In this document: piece by piece, positions 33,601 to 44,000 of the stretch
Layout: the number at the start of each line of letters is the position of its first letter
Numbering within the stretch: the first letter of the stretch is position 1
Assembly: GCA_047495785.1 (NCBI GenBank)
Contig: JBLDXI010000024.1
Coordinates: 868,001 to 932,000, forward strand
Length of the DNA: 64,000 nt
Source of the DNA: Lepidodermella squamata
Taxonomy: Eukaryota; Gastrotricha
Direction of reading: 5' to 3'
Position numbers and translations under genes: made by a program
Notes under the pieces: generated by a model
Seen by the model: only the letters and a program-made list of their open reading frames with translations
Told to the model about the DNA's origin: nothing
Database searches by the model: none

Positions 33601-36600
33601 AGTTTCCAATTTTTGGCATAATGCAAAAATTGGGGAGAATTCCTGACCACCTGCTTGAAGTTTTAGGGCAAATTCTGAGCGAAACCGTTAAAATTCTTTA
33701 ATTTCGGATTAATTAATTCGAATACTTATTGAATCGAACTGGAAGGTGATTCCTAATTTAGATTAATGGACTTCAACATTGTATTTCAGATGGATACGCC
33801 ATTCATCGAATTCGACGTGTTTGACCGGACCCGGTACCATGACAGTGATATGCAACAACTGGGTGTATTTATGCCGACAACACGGCCATTTTGGAGTTTC
33901 CGGCAAATCAGCCGCGCTCAGTCACCACATCAAAAAAATCAAGGTGACCGCGAAAAAGAGACAACGCGGCGTGGATATGTCGGTCGAAGACGTTACTATC
34001 GAACACTCAAATGCCAGTGGGTTATCGAATTGCGCCTCAGACACAGAGCAGGGCCAAGGTAACGAGCCGGACACAGCGCCGTCGACTGCTCAAATGAAAC
34101 GAACAGGCTCGAGATGCTTCCCATGGACATCGTACCAAACACCCACTGGCGTAGTTAGCTACCGAGAATTAGGCGACCCAGCAGCAGGCGGTTCGCAACA
34201 GCAAAGACCAGAAACCCCGGGGTATTACTGCGTTTCGGGGCGACACACGCCGGCTGATGAACAGCTGGAATTCTGGGACTATACGCCCGAAATCGAGCGA
34301 AAAGCTTTAAATCCAGAATTGAGACATGCAGCGAGTGGTGGACCGGGAGGAAGTGCTGGTAGCGGCGCGACAAGAATGACGAATGTGTCATTCGCGGCTA
34401 ATGTAACCACAAACCCGCCGTCGACCCCGGGCAGTCCGAATAGCGGTCTGATGCCTAGGCCCAGTTTGACCACGCCGAATTTATCAGCTCTCTCCCGGGC
34501 AAACACTACTGTAGTGCATCACCAACATCACCACAGAAAAAAGCAACACCATCACCGGCGGCCTACTTCGTTCAAGCGGCCACCAGTTGATGATGACGAC
34601 GATCTTGAGGTGGATCCTCGGTGGAACGAGGTTATGGCGGCTATGATGGCGAAACAATCGAGTGGAAATAAGCCGTCTTCGGAGAACTTACAGGGGCAAC
34701 TTGATCCACCCCGAGAAAGAACCGGCTCGACTGGATCAAAAACCGAAGCGATGGAAATGCAAAGACTTCGATCTTACAGCCCAGGTGAGAATAATTGAAT
34801 AACACCAAAGAGACCGTTTTAAATCCTTGAAAATTATGAATTTAAGAGTACCAATTTACGGAAATGAACTCAACAAGGAATTTATCAAATTATTCAATAA
34901 ATCCAACTTTAAATTTTAAATGGAAAAATTAAAATGCAATCCCACTTTAAAAATGTGATTTCTTTCAAATTCTAAGAAAATTTTACAAAAACCGATTGGG
35001 TGGGCAATAAAATCCAAGGGTCGAAAGTCAAAACAGGGTCCTATAGTTACCCAAAAGGCTTATAAGCTTATTCAATCCAAAACAGATTTTAAAATAAGTA
35101 GAACAATTCAAGTTTCAAGTTTGGAATGAAACATTTGAAATTAATTAAAATTTAGGGTCCCTCAATTTTCTTTCCTCCAAATGAATGCTATAAATGGAAT
35201 CTTCGAAATATGATTTCTTTCTAAGATATCTCGCTGATTGCATGGAATTATGATAATTTCAAATTTCTCATTTTCAGCAACACAACGTAAACGCGAGTTG
35301 GCGCTCCAGTCTGGAACACCCTCCCGGCCTGCGGTGCGACCACAAGGCGGCGGCGGGGGCGACGATGAGCCGTCTATTCGACGGGCCGGCGGCGGACCTG
35401 GCGGTATTCTAGCTATTAGCAAAATCGGTCGCGAGATACGAGAAAAACAATCTCGCTACAACTGATACCAAACAAGCCACTATCGTCTTCAGATCTCTAC
35501 GCTATTTCAATTAAAAAAAGCATGCTGATGGACACTAGTCTTTGCCATACATTTTTCTAGATATTTTTCAGAATTTCGATAAATAAAATTGAAAAACTTA
35601 CTCGGGCCAGTGTCTTGTGGACGAGGAGTAGCTTGATGCACGTAGAAAATCCTAGGCACATTGACTTTGAGCTGGTACAGATTCGACCCAATAACAGCCC
35701 AGACCCGGTAGAGGCCAGCGTCTCCAGTCGGAGCCATCTCCACGATCTGCCACGGTAGGTCCAAGATATCGCGAGAATGCGGTCGCAGGAACCCGATAAT
35801 ACCCGAATTTGCATTCGACGCTCGAATACTGGACGGGGCAGGCTCGGAATCTTGGCCACCCCGCTTCTGCGCCGTTTTCTTCAACGCCTTCATATGGCTG
35901 ATCTGATATCGCCATTTTTGCTTGTGAAACGCGAGCCATTCTTTGAAATTATCGCCCGATGGCGGTTCGCCCAAAACGTCTCGCCAGGTCTTCGAAATAT
36001 CGACAACCTCGTCACGGCGACCTTTGCCTTTTTTGTTGCCGGCTTTGCCGAGAACAGTCGCCTTAGCTTTCGCGACGATCGCCGTAACAACCGCTTGTTT
36101 CTGCCGGTTTTCTTTGTTGCCAATCACGTCTTCAATGTCGGTTATCACGCAGTCTTTATCTGATGTGTTCTTCTCCTTCTCGTCGGGCAAGGCGCGTTTC
36201 CGCGCTTGACCGCTGATTGAAACTCGATCGAACATATCGGTGATGCGATGCTGGCGGACAGTGCCCGATTTTTCGAGTAAAATCTTGTGAAGCCATGGCG
36301 GGTGAGCAACTCTGGGAACTGGGTTCACAAGGCCCTAAAAAGTCAAATGTACAGTGAATGGATACGAATGGATATTCGATTCGAATAAAAAACACAGGAT
36401 TTAATTTCCATTCGGATTTTTAGCTCGGTTCGCCCCGGTTACATAGCATTAACGATCCTGCTGTAAGAAAAGAACATGCCCTTTTACACTTCGTCCCCTA
36501 TGATAAGTCCTTCCTGGCCATCCTGGTTTTTTGTATTCGTATTTTATTAATCATTGAGGTTGGGATTTTTGATGCGTCTGTCCGAGCCATGATCAATGAG

Positions 36601-39600
36601 ACCGAGGGTCACGCTGGTTATTGCAGCTGCCCGATTTGCTACAACGCTGGTCAGCGAGATTCGACGAACGAGAAAACCGCCTTTCCGTATGAAGAATACA
36701 AGCTTCGTCAAAACGGTCCTGGTATATGGCCCTGGTTACTTGGAAATCGTTCTACATATATGGAAAACGATGAAGTATTTGCAGCATTCACCACAGCAAC
36801 TGTAGATAGGAGTCGGAATTATAATCTTGAACACAATCGACATGTTCACCAATTTTCCACAGAGCCATCCGTCATCCAAACCAAGCAACTACGATATCTC
36901 GCCGTGTTATTTCTTCGCAGTCGACGCCACATATTACGCGTCTGCTTTCGGAAATTGTTCTGACATGAGCAAGCTGAACTAAATGACAGGTATGCGACTA
37001 TCATGTCTATACAATTGTGGCTACTATCTCTAGGTCTCTGATTTGTTTGATTTTGATCGCGCAACCCAATGTCATTTTGCAGCTGGCAAAGCGATCGCCG
37101 TTTTTCGAATCTGGGGTCAATGTGTCTCTAGAAAACTTCTGATTGTAAAAAGAAAATCGCTAAAATGTTTGCTTTACTGATTTATAACCACTTGCATAGT
37201 TGCAAATATAAGAATTTGTTTTTTAGTTTTCTTCCTTCAAAGTCGCTCCTCGTGCGTGATATTCCACGATGCAGAATCTAACGCTATAGCGGCTTCTTAT
37301 TAGGACGGCCGGTATTAGGGAAGCATCCCAACTTTCAATCCACTGCTTGCAAATTTGATTTGAAGAAAAATCAATAGCCACTGCTTTACCCACGTCACGA
37401 TGCGTCACTAGCACCTTAAATCTTGCTTGGCAGTTGTTTTTCGTGGAAGTTGACCCGGTGACTAAATCCGTTATCCCTATTACAACAGGAGATAGCACGA
37501 TCCCAAATTTGAGCCATCTTCAAGTGACTACCCGATTTGGCAACAACCATGAGCTATTCAGACTCACTGATTACCCCAAGTAAAGCCCCTTACTATTTAA
37601 TAATGCAATGTAATTCAAGTTGTACATATTACATACGAAGAGACAGCTCAGCTGTATCCATCATACTGCTGAATACAACAAAATCAGCTGATCAGCTGAT
37701 GTCCGGTGTCTACCACTATGTGATAAAGCATCTGGAGAAAGAAGTTCATCCGCAAATACCAGTCATCGAGGCAACATTCGGTCGTATCGAAGAGCCTCAT
37801 TCGGGTCAATCCGGAAGCCCAACCGACCAACCTTAGTGACGACGTGAAGTCTCTGAAGCTCCAGTAGCTCCAGCCGTTGCCCCTGACGATGGTGATGAAA
37901 CTCGGACCTGTCGAAACTAATCGCCCAGTCGCAACCGTGATAACATCATGATGCGCTGGCGGGATCTGGCAATGAAGAAATGCCGTGATACACAGCTGTT
38001 CTTCGGGCTGCAAATCAGTTGGCCGAGGTCGACAGTGCTCGTGTCGCTCGGCCAAACAGAGCTGCTCAGCAGCTTACAAATGCAAAAGTTGTTCCAACAA
38101 GTGATATTTTTGAAAATTTGGAAAATAAAGTGTTCGTCTTAACGTGTTACGTTATAGTGCTGCATCCAATATAATCCGGCTGTAGGTTGCGTAATTTGGG
38201 CTGCGTTTGTCCAAAATGCGCTGCGCACTTATTTGGGCGACGTGTTTTAATTAGGCGTTGTTTATATCAATCTTTTTTTTTTACATGCGCTGCTTTAAAA
38301 TGAGCGGCACGTCCAATGTCGATTGGCCAATAAGTATATCCATCCCACAAACTCACCCTACAATTAGTAACGCCTTTGTAAATCGTAACGCGTTACTCAA
38401 TCTACAGTCCCGTGTGTAGTCCGACAGGGGTCTGCGAGCAGGACGAGGATCGACTCGCTTCTGCTTATTCATTGATCAAGTTCAATGTTTTCCACATTCT
38501 TTAAACTCTGGCTCATAGGCGACGCGGCCGAGTGTGGACTCCCAAAAGGCGGCCTTGACTTAACGCTAATCCTGTAACCCGATACCATGGTTAGCATTGC
38601 TATGGAGGCCCCAGGCCGCTGAGCAGCGTTGCCAAAAAACTATCTGAACTATCCAGATTGTATTTAAAAAATGTTGATTGAAACGAAACTGGCGCGTCAG
38701 GTGCGCGAAAACTTACGAAGTATTTCCTGAGCCGTATCATTATTATTTAATTATTTTTCAGTTGCTGGTATCTGTTACTCAATTTTGATCAATTAGCACA
38801 CTGTATACTGAGCGATATAACAAAATCCATTATAAAGGACTCGATCCAACATTCACTGTCAAACATTATCCAAACAGCACTCTCAAGTAAATTAGAAAAA
38901 AGTTATAATAACACAAAACCAACCTGGAGCGCTGCAGGAATCGTGATAATTTTCATGATCGCACTCGAAAGACGTTCGATGTAGTATTCCCAGTCGAGAA
39001 CAGCGCGCAAATGAAGCTCATCGCTCGACGCGGTTTTCAGCCATTTCTTCAAGTAATGCGTCCTAACGTGAGGCTCGGCTTGGAAAATCGCCAGCGGAAT
39101 CGCACGTTCAGCAACCGGAACACCCTCCGGCTTTTTCGCAATAACGAATCGACAACTGAGGCCAGAACTTCGAACCATATCGTTGCCGAGAAATTCAGCC
39201 AGGCGTTTCGCAGTTGAAATCGAGGTCGACTTTTGCTTACCGTAATCTTCAAGTTTTTTCGACATGCTACGATTCTCAGAAATCAGCTCGAACAACTCGT
39301 CATCGGGTAGATCAGCGCCCTTGCTATACAGCACGTCCAGCCAAAAATCGGCGATGCTAGCCACAGCGGCGTAGCATTCTTGCAGCGTCGTTCCGCGGAG
39401 AAACGCTTCGAAAATCGCAGATTGGAAAATTTTGATGAGCTGCAACTCGCCTCGACGTTTGATTTCGAAACCCTTCAACTCGGCGAGAGATTTGTCGAAA
39501 TTGAACACAGCGTAACGCTTTTTCAGCTTCTTGCCCTCCTCCTTACTAGCGGGAAGAACCATCGCCAGATACGGGCCGTCGACTTCGAAGAAAATCGTGT

Positions 39601-42570
39601 TTTCTGTACAATTAAAATTAAATTTTTCCAATTTAAAAAATGAATTTTATCAACCTGATCGAATTTCGTAGCGAAGACGCTCCGGATCTGTCAGCTCGTG
39701 ATATTGGTCATTCGTAAACTCGTCCCGCAATAGCAAATTCAACACAGCGCCACAGTAGGAAATCGTAATTTTCGGCTTTTTCGGATTCGTAGTTTCAATT
39801 ACGAAGTTTTCAGGGAAAGTTCGAGGGAAGGCACACCAGATACCATCGGTATCCAACTCAAGCGGCCGGCCGACTTGTTCAATTAACTGGCGAGCTCTTG
39901 TGATGATATTAGCACCCATCAAACACACAATACCCGCCATTTCCATGCTGAACCAACGCGAGCCGCGTCGCATGACGTAGCCGTAAAACGAGTTCAAAAT
40001 ACACTTGTGAGCCAGCTGAAGAGAATCATAGAGAATCATCATCGCGTTGCAGCGTTTAATCTCATCAGGGTCGTTATTTTTCGTCGCTTCGTCCAATTTT
40101 CGCTTCCAGATTTTGACGAGGTCTTTGAATTCGTAACGGCGATCTCGAAAAGCTCGGACTGTATCGACGTAGAACGAATTTTCGCGTTGGCAAACCGTTG
40201 ATACCTTCTCCTTCGTTACAGACACGTGAACTCGTTTGTAAACAGTCCTGCAGTAATCTTCCATCCGTTTCCGCTGAACTTTAACCCGTTCTTCCATATC
40301 GAGTTGATGGAAGTAGCGCGGGGCTGAATTAGGCGGCGCGTTCGGGCCCGGTGGGAATTTTTCAGTAGCCAACTGTCGCTCGATATGCTGAACTTCAGTC
40401 CGAGTCAACGGCATAATTTCACCTCTCCACATCCAATTCAGCTTACGCTGACATTTCGCACCAGGGCGATTGAAGTCACAAGCCGCGCAAACAGCTTCGT
40501 CCACCAAAGCTGGAGGCTGTAAGCTAAAATTTGAATAAAAAATTAATTAAGGTGGATTTTTTCAAAATTTACTCACCGATTGGTAAGAATGATGTTTGGA
40601 TACATCGCACCAACATCCAAGTGGTAAATTGTTGGATTTTCGAGCCGATTTGGGCAATCGCGAAGCTGGGACAGCTTTCCGATGATCGCATCGCACACCT
40701 CCCGGTAATTTTTAACCTGATCCATTGGAATTCCATGCTCAACCGTAATCGCATTTTTGATCGTGCGATCAACGTTTTCAATCAACGTCTGGCACGCGTC
40801 TGGGTTCATTCGAAAACGGCAGGGAATATCGGCTCGAAATACGCCGGATTCGAGAGCTTCGACGTGGCCGCCGACGTAGGTTTCACTCTCGAGAACATGA
40901 CCGTCTGGTGTGAAGACCTGGCCCGGAGTTACCTGCTTATTCGGATAAATAATTCCTGCATGGAACGCCTGGACCATGAGCAGAGTTTCGCAAAGGGTTC
41001 CGGACCCTTTACGCAAAACTTCATCCGGGGTCATCGGGATGATTGTGCACAACGCAAAAATGAAAGGATGAACGTATTTTTGGTACAAATAAAACGTTGC
41101 CACCGCGTCTGATACCGAGTAATTCGCCAAAGTTTGCGGCTGTTCTTGAGCCATTCGTAACATATCTTCTGGGTCCAATTCGTGAGGGTCGTAATGTAAT
41201 TTCGCCTTAGCAACGGCTTTCAACCCGTGACTACCGACTGGTAAATAACTGTCACGTTTCACCCAAGCTAGACAATCCATATGGATAATTGGACGGCTCA
41301 AAAATTCGCCAAGACCAGCTTTAGCAAATCCCGTTTCCATGTTGATGTCCATTTTATTCGCAGCAGCTCGAGCTTCAAGGAAGGGCCAATCAAAGTTATC
41401 ACCGTTGTACGTTACAATGATGTTAGGCTTCACTTCTTGAATATGCTCTAAAAACCTTTGAATAGAAGCCATCTAAAATAAAATGAAATTAGTTTTTAGG
41501 TTGTTTCGGCAGTCATGTCTATACCTCGTTCGCTTCATTGAAAATCGTGAATGGGCCGTCATACTCGGGTCGAGGAGTGAAACTGAAGTCTTCGATATCC
41601 TGGCTAACAATCTCGCGATTGCAAATCAGAAAACCCTTGCCGTTGATCATGTATGAAATCATCATGATTTGATCGATTCTTGAATCAGGAAATTTCAGGG
41701 GCGACTTGGTCGTCTCCAAATCGTAGGCTAAAATTACTGGCTCAGGCTGGTCGACTAGATCCGGTCGGGGTTTGATGTCTGGGCAGCCAGAGGTTCGACC
41801 GCGAACTGCGTACCAACGACCAACATTCATTTTCAAATCAATAGCAGCTCGAATGTGATATGGTACATCATGCTCCCTGGGTGAAAAATTGACGAAATCA
41901 GAAGAAGGTTTCTCTATGTCTCAAGCACTAACCTAACGTCCAAAATATTGCAAACTTGGTCAGTAATCAACTGATAGCGACGGGAATCCGAAGAGACAGC
42001 CGTAACATCCAGAACCATGTTTTTCGCTTTTTCAGCCTCGGCATTTTTCTTTGCAATAGGTTGAATCTCGCGCTTGACACGAACAAGGTCATCAACGGTT
42101 AGGAAGCTGAGCTTCAAATATGGCTGCATTAACCCAGTCAAATGATTCGCAAGTTCCAGGTCGACTTTTTGAACACATTCGATGTTGACAATTTTTCCTG
42201 AAAACTTGCGATTTAAATACGACGCAACTTCACGCTCAGTGTTAGCCCGAGTTCCGACGTAGAAATAAGGACGAAAAGGTACCGTTAATTTAAATCGAGA
42301 ACCATCTTCTTGGATAAAATAGTAGTCAACAGCGCTCACCAGCCGCTTTCCGTCGTCGATGACGTCGGTAGGGTGCATGTTCACTAGCCAACCGACGCGT
42401 TCAAACGATTCTTTGTAACGATCGAAGCCGAATCTGCTATCGAGGGCATCTGACATTTGAGCGCGTTTAAGCCGTCTTTCGGCAGATTCACCGGCATACT
42501 TATCGGCCTCCTTCTCCTCATTATCTTCACGGCCTCCCTCTTCATTATGTTCTTCATCATCGTCAAACAT
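24683..42570 (-). CDS. POLE: DNA polymerase epsilon catalytic subunit, complete, nine exons, 2,346 aa
   Basis: Exons are 42570-41933, 41876-41525, 41472-40577, 40523-39655, 39603-38924, 36334-35602, 32155-30688, 28003-27261 and 25344-24683. All splice phases agree and the total length is close to human POLE (2,286 aa). The enzyme is the leading-strand replicative B-family polymerase with 3'-5' proofreading. Exonuclease motifs are intact: [17 protein letters not shown] and [10 protein letters not shown]. So are polymerase motifs A (DVGAMYPNI), B ([11 protein letters not shown]) and C (ELDTDGIWC), and the Cys cluster [13 protein letters not shown] near motif A. The C-terminal half is the inactive polymerase-like fold. 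It ends in zinc modules CLNC...CVRC and CVRC...CPC that bind the other subunits. Introns 1-4 are 51-56 bp and introns 5-8 are 1.9-3.4 kb. The ATG at 42570 is the first in frame. An acceptor-like TTTAATAG lies 31 bp upstream. Confidence 0.97.
25505..25690 (+). pseudogene. Possible FLYWCH/MULE-type transposase fragment
   Basis: The plus-strand frame reads [20 protein letters not shown] followed by [11 protein letters not shown]. This order (a hydrophobic LLFDSG strand, RIIVFAT, then a helix) recalls the segment just upstream of the catalytic domain in MULE-like transposases of invertebrates. The match is from memory and short. The frame does not continue into a catalytic domain. Confidence 0.3.
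26720..27075 (+). mobile_element. LTR-retrotransposon fragment (LTR end plus tRNA-Gly-like primer-binding site) in POLE intron 8
   Basis: AATAAA at 26918-26923 is followed by a segment ending CCGCCACA at 26966. One base later comes TGGTGCATCGGCCG (26968-26981), which matches the complement of the 3' end of eukaryotic tRNA-Gly (TGGTGCATTGGCCG) in 13 of 14 bases. A primer-binding site directly after an LTR end is diagnostic of a 5' LTR junction, and tRNA-Gly priming is common in BEL/Pao elements. The upstream limit is a guess (TGTGGATAAC near 26720). No gag or pol follows. Confidence 0.45.
28478..29274 (+). pseudogene. Coding-like region inside POLE intron 7, possible frameshifted gene
   Basis: The first segment (to about 28768, donor-like G|GTATGT) encodes a helical stretch including [19 protein letters not shown], vaguely like a histone-fold long helix. 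A second segment starts after TTTCAG at 28919 and encodes an Ala/Lys/Gly/Glu-rich region. The frames of the two segments do not match across the simple splice. Further down, after an A run near 29132-29137, another frame gives an acidic Ser-rich tail ([18 protein letters not shown]) ending at a TAA (29266-29268). Either one or two indels, an assembly error in the homopolymer, or unseen introns would explain this. No function is assigned. Confidence 0.4.
29811..30314 (+). CDS. Unrecognised ORF inside POLE intron 7
   Basis: The ORF is open for 167 codons on the strand opposite to POLE. The first in-frame ATG is at its start. The N-terminal part is Lys-rich ([19 protein letters not shown]) and the rest is mixed helix with several Cys and Tyr. 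The coding look is moderate and no domain is recognised. A coding-like stretch without ATG (about 29555-29810, containing [14 protein letters not shown]) precedes it in another frame. It may be a decayed mobile-element or viral gene piece. Confidence 0.35.
   Translation: MVELPYFADISDGKCEAVSFANSNKKQKKPVKAKAQKLPPRMRHFSKSYEAGIIDSSKFAAPLHDPLTAYAIIESLRSDKTKLDAFWFQRVVECYFSGMWDVCTFSFLRHQYGDAFVAGVTAARYKLLRYAAEHLCHRAGFPVNRRRGSWYCYLHIAMHSAIISSLF
32584..32811 (-). CDS. Small membrane-protein exon candidate in POLE intron 6
   Basis: A 75-codon open frame begins after a CGTTTAG acceptor-like site and has no ATG at its start, so it would be a 3' exon. It encodes one clear membrane segment ([19 protein letters not shown]) with a short basic tail. 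No upstream exon was identified. It could be a terminal exon of a small nested gene on the POLE strand, or chance. Confidence 0.3.
   Translation of the reverse strand: MFENNNENITLKWPTGKRISCLVYTVGLLSALAALTACVTLSVFLMRLNDEEMRRASLKRPRGSPVFFKAHAGAF
32965..35465 (+). CDS. Nested single-pass membrane protein, 499 aa, in POLE intron 6
   Basis: Three exons (32965-33281, 33790-34784, 35278-35465) join with matching phases (2 then 1) and good GT-AG sites. The N-terminus (about 75 residues) has no signal peptide but several N-glycosylation sequons (NLT, NES, NQT, NAS). One membrane segment follows (about residues 78-95, [13 protein letters not shown]). The remaining 400 residues look cytoplasmic and disordered: a basic KK/RR patch, Pro/Ser/Thr stretches, a His-rich run ([15 protein letters not shown]), acidic DDDDD and a Gly-rich end. 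The layout of a glycosylated short outside, one helix and a long inside tail is that of a type III membrane protein or ion-channel accessory subunit. No family is recognised. Confidence 0.75.
36335..38923. other. POLE intron 5 (2.6 kb) with unrecognised ORFs
   Basis: ORFs at 36589-36963 (plus, contains CSCPICYN), 37223-37498 (minus) and 37537-37836 (plus) are present. None belongs to a family I recognise. The 37537 ORF is followed by more coding-like but stop-broken sequence to about 38130, which suggests a decayed insert. The last 750 bp (38150-38900) show no coding potential. Confidence 0.5.
37537..37836 (+). CDS. Unrecognised ORF in POLE intron 5, probably a fragment
   Basis: Ninety-nine codons from ATG 37537 encode a mixed alpha/beta-looking sequence ([19 protein letters not shown], then [14 protein letters not shown]). 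A Pro/Asp/Thr-rich, stop-interrupted extension follows downstream in other frames. This is the pattern of a degraded larger gene, but no homologue is recognised. Confidence 0.3.
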   Translation: MATTMSYSDSLITPSKAPYYLIMQCNSSCTYYIRRDSSAVSIILLNTTKSADQLMSGVYHYVIKHLEKEVHPQIPVIEATFGRIEEPHSGQSGSPTDQP

Positions 42571-42813
42571 TATTAACCGATTGGAGCCACTCTGTGGCAC
42601 CTATTAAACCAGAAATATCATGCACTGACCTATCATAAAATGACTTTTATTGCAATCCATCTCAAGGAATAAGAAAAGTTATGAAAGCTTCGTCAAAACA
42701 GCGTGACAGCGAGAATAAACCGGAACAAAACTGGGAATGATTGATAGCAAAATCATTCAAACAAATCATAACGATCGCTGGGTTAGAGGTAACTAATGTT
42801 AACTAACTAAAAC

Positions 42814-43173
42814 TCATTGTGACTGGCCATTAGTTTGCCCGCCGCTGCGGAGAGCCCCGAGGTAAGTCACAGAAGATTTCGAGAAAATGCGGTCGTTGTC
42901 CCTAAGCTTGCGTGCGCGCTTTTCGGCGGCGCTAGCACTGAGTTGCGATGTCCTTGTCGCCAACGATCGGTCCCATCCATGAACGACGTTGCCGAAGCTT
43001 TGAGTGTCTTGTAGATAGGAGCCCTCAAACGCGAAGATTTGGCGTTCCACGTGAGCGAGAGATTCCACGATTTCAGCTTTGCGCTTAAGCAGCTCTCTGA
43101 GCTCAGCTTTCGGATCGGCTACTACAGCACTTCCAACAGGAGCTTGTTCCTTTTTAGCTTTTGCATTGCTCAT
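42814..43173 (-). CDS. MEAF6: MEAF6/Eaf6, subunit of NuA4 and MOZ-type histone acetyltransferase complexes
   Basis: A single exon from ATG 43173 gives 119 residues. The Eaf6 core is plain: ELRELLKRKAEIVESLAHVE forms the helix, then RQIFAFEGSYLQDTQSFGNV and HGWDRSL, and near the end the conserved RIFSKSSVT. The protein is a small nuclear subunit that stabilises histone acetyltransferase complexes (Tip60/NuA4, HBO1, MOZ/MORF). It is about 70-100 residues shorter than vertebrate MEAF6 because it lacks their Ser/Lys-rich tail. It lies upstream of POLE on the same strand. A minus-strand poly(A) signal at 42646-42651 is only about 76 bp before the POLE ATG. Confidence 0.93.
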   Translation of the reverse strand: MSNAKAKKEQAPVGSAVVADPKAELRELLKRKAEIVESLAHVERQIFAFEGSYLQDTQSFGNVVHGWDRSLATRTSQLSASAAEKRARKLRDNDRIFSKSSVTYLGALRSGGQTNGQSQ

Positions 43174-43365
43174 ATTTAAGTTAAAAAACCTATGAAAGAA
43201 AATTAATCATCAATCAAATTGTGTAACACAATATTAAAGTATTGATGGTGATTCTGACTATCATGTTGGAGCTAGGAAAACACCCAAAAATACCACCTCG
43301 TCGGATACGCCCCAATGTAGCAAAGCAGTCTGAATAACTCAATTGCTACATTGACAAAAATATTC

Positions 43366-44000
43366 ATGGCTGAATTCCAGAAAGTCAAGGTTAAGCTGGA
43401 GCAATCTGAAGCGCTGGTTACCGAGAGGGCGAAACAAGTCGCGGAGTTAATAGACAAGCTGGATTTGGTCTCGGACGAAAATGCAATGCTCAAATTTACG
43501 GTCAACAAGCTCTGTGGAATGGCCATCGCACGTGAACAAAGCGACCACCAACAAGCTGACAGCATTTTTGTGTCTGGTATCGGTGCCACTTCAGCGGAAG
43601 ACTATGTTAACCAAGTGAAGGCTTTGGCCATCGATGAGGATATCAAAAACGCTCTTACGGCTGATGGCATTGAAAGCGTTGTATACCTCCCTCCGAAGCA
43701 TGGTCAACTCGTCCGCCAGAATCAATGATCGGTCAACTTTCGCCAAGCTATCGCAAAGTGGGCTGAAAGTTTATCCTTCTAAGGGTCCAATGGAACGGTG
43801 TTCTCGCTCGATACTTGTCAACAAAAAAAAGCTTTGATTGAACAACATAAGGCTGCTCTGACGTCCTCCGACATCGTCGGCAGTCGGCTACTCACCAACC
43901 TTGGTAACTACGATCTCTGATTTGTCTCCAATCAAGTTGTTCCTGCCATCGGCTCGGCTGAGAAACACGTGCCTCCATGGCGCTCAATTAATAACTAATA
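43366..44000 (+). pseudogene. Broken coiled-coil ORF, possibly from a mobile element
   Basis: An ATG-started frame (43366-43728, 120 codons) begins with a coiled coil (ALVTERAKQVAELIDKLDLV) and goes on with a mixed fold (IFVSGIGATSAEDYV, VVYLPPKHG). Coding character continues past its stop in the other two plus-strand frames up to about 44000, so at least two frameshifts and a stop have broken it. A coiled coil followed by an RRM-like strand pattern recalls ORF1 proteins of non-LTR retrotransposons. That is a guess. No reverse transcriptase follows. Confidence 0.45.

Larger units (their letters stand above)
32156..35601. other. POLE intron 6 (3.4 kb) hosting a nested gene
   Basis: This intron contains the complete opposite-strand gene at 32965-35465 and a minus-strand ORF at 32584-32811. 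The acceptor (TTTTGCAG) and donor (GTAAGT) are strong, and POLE reads correctly across it. Confidence 0.7.
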
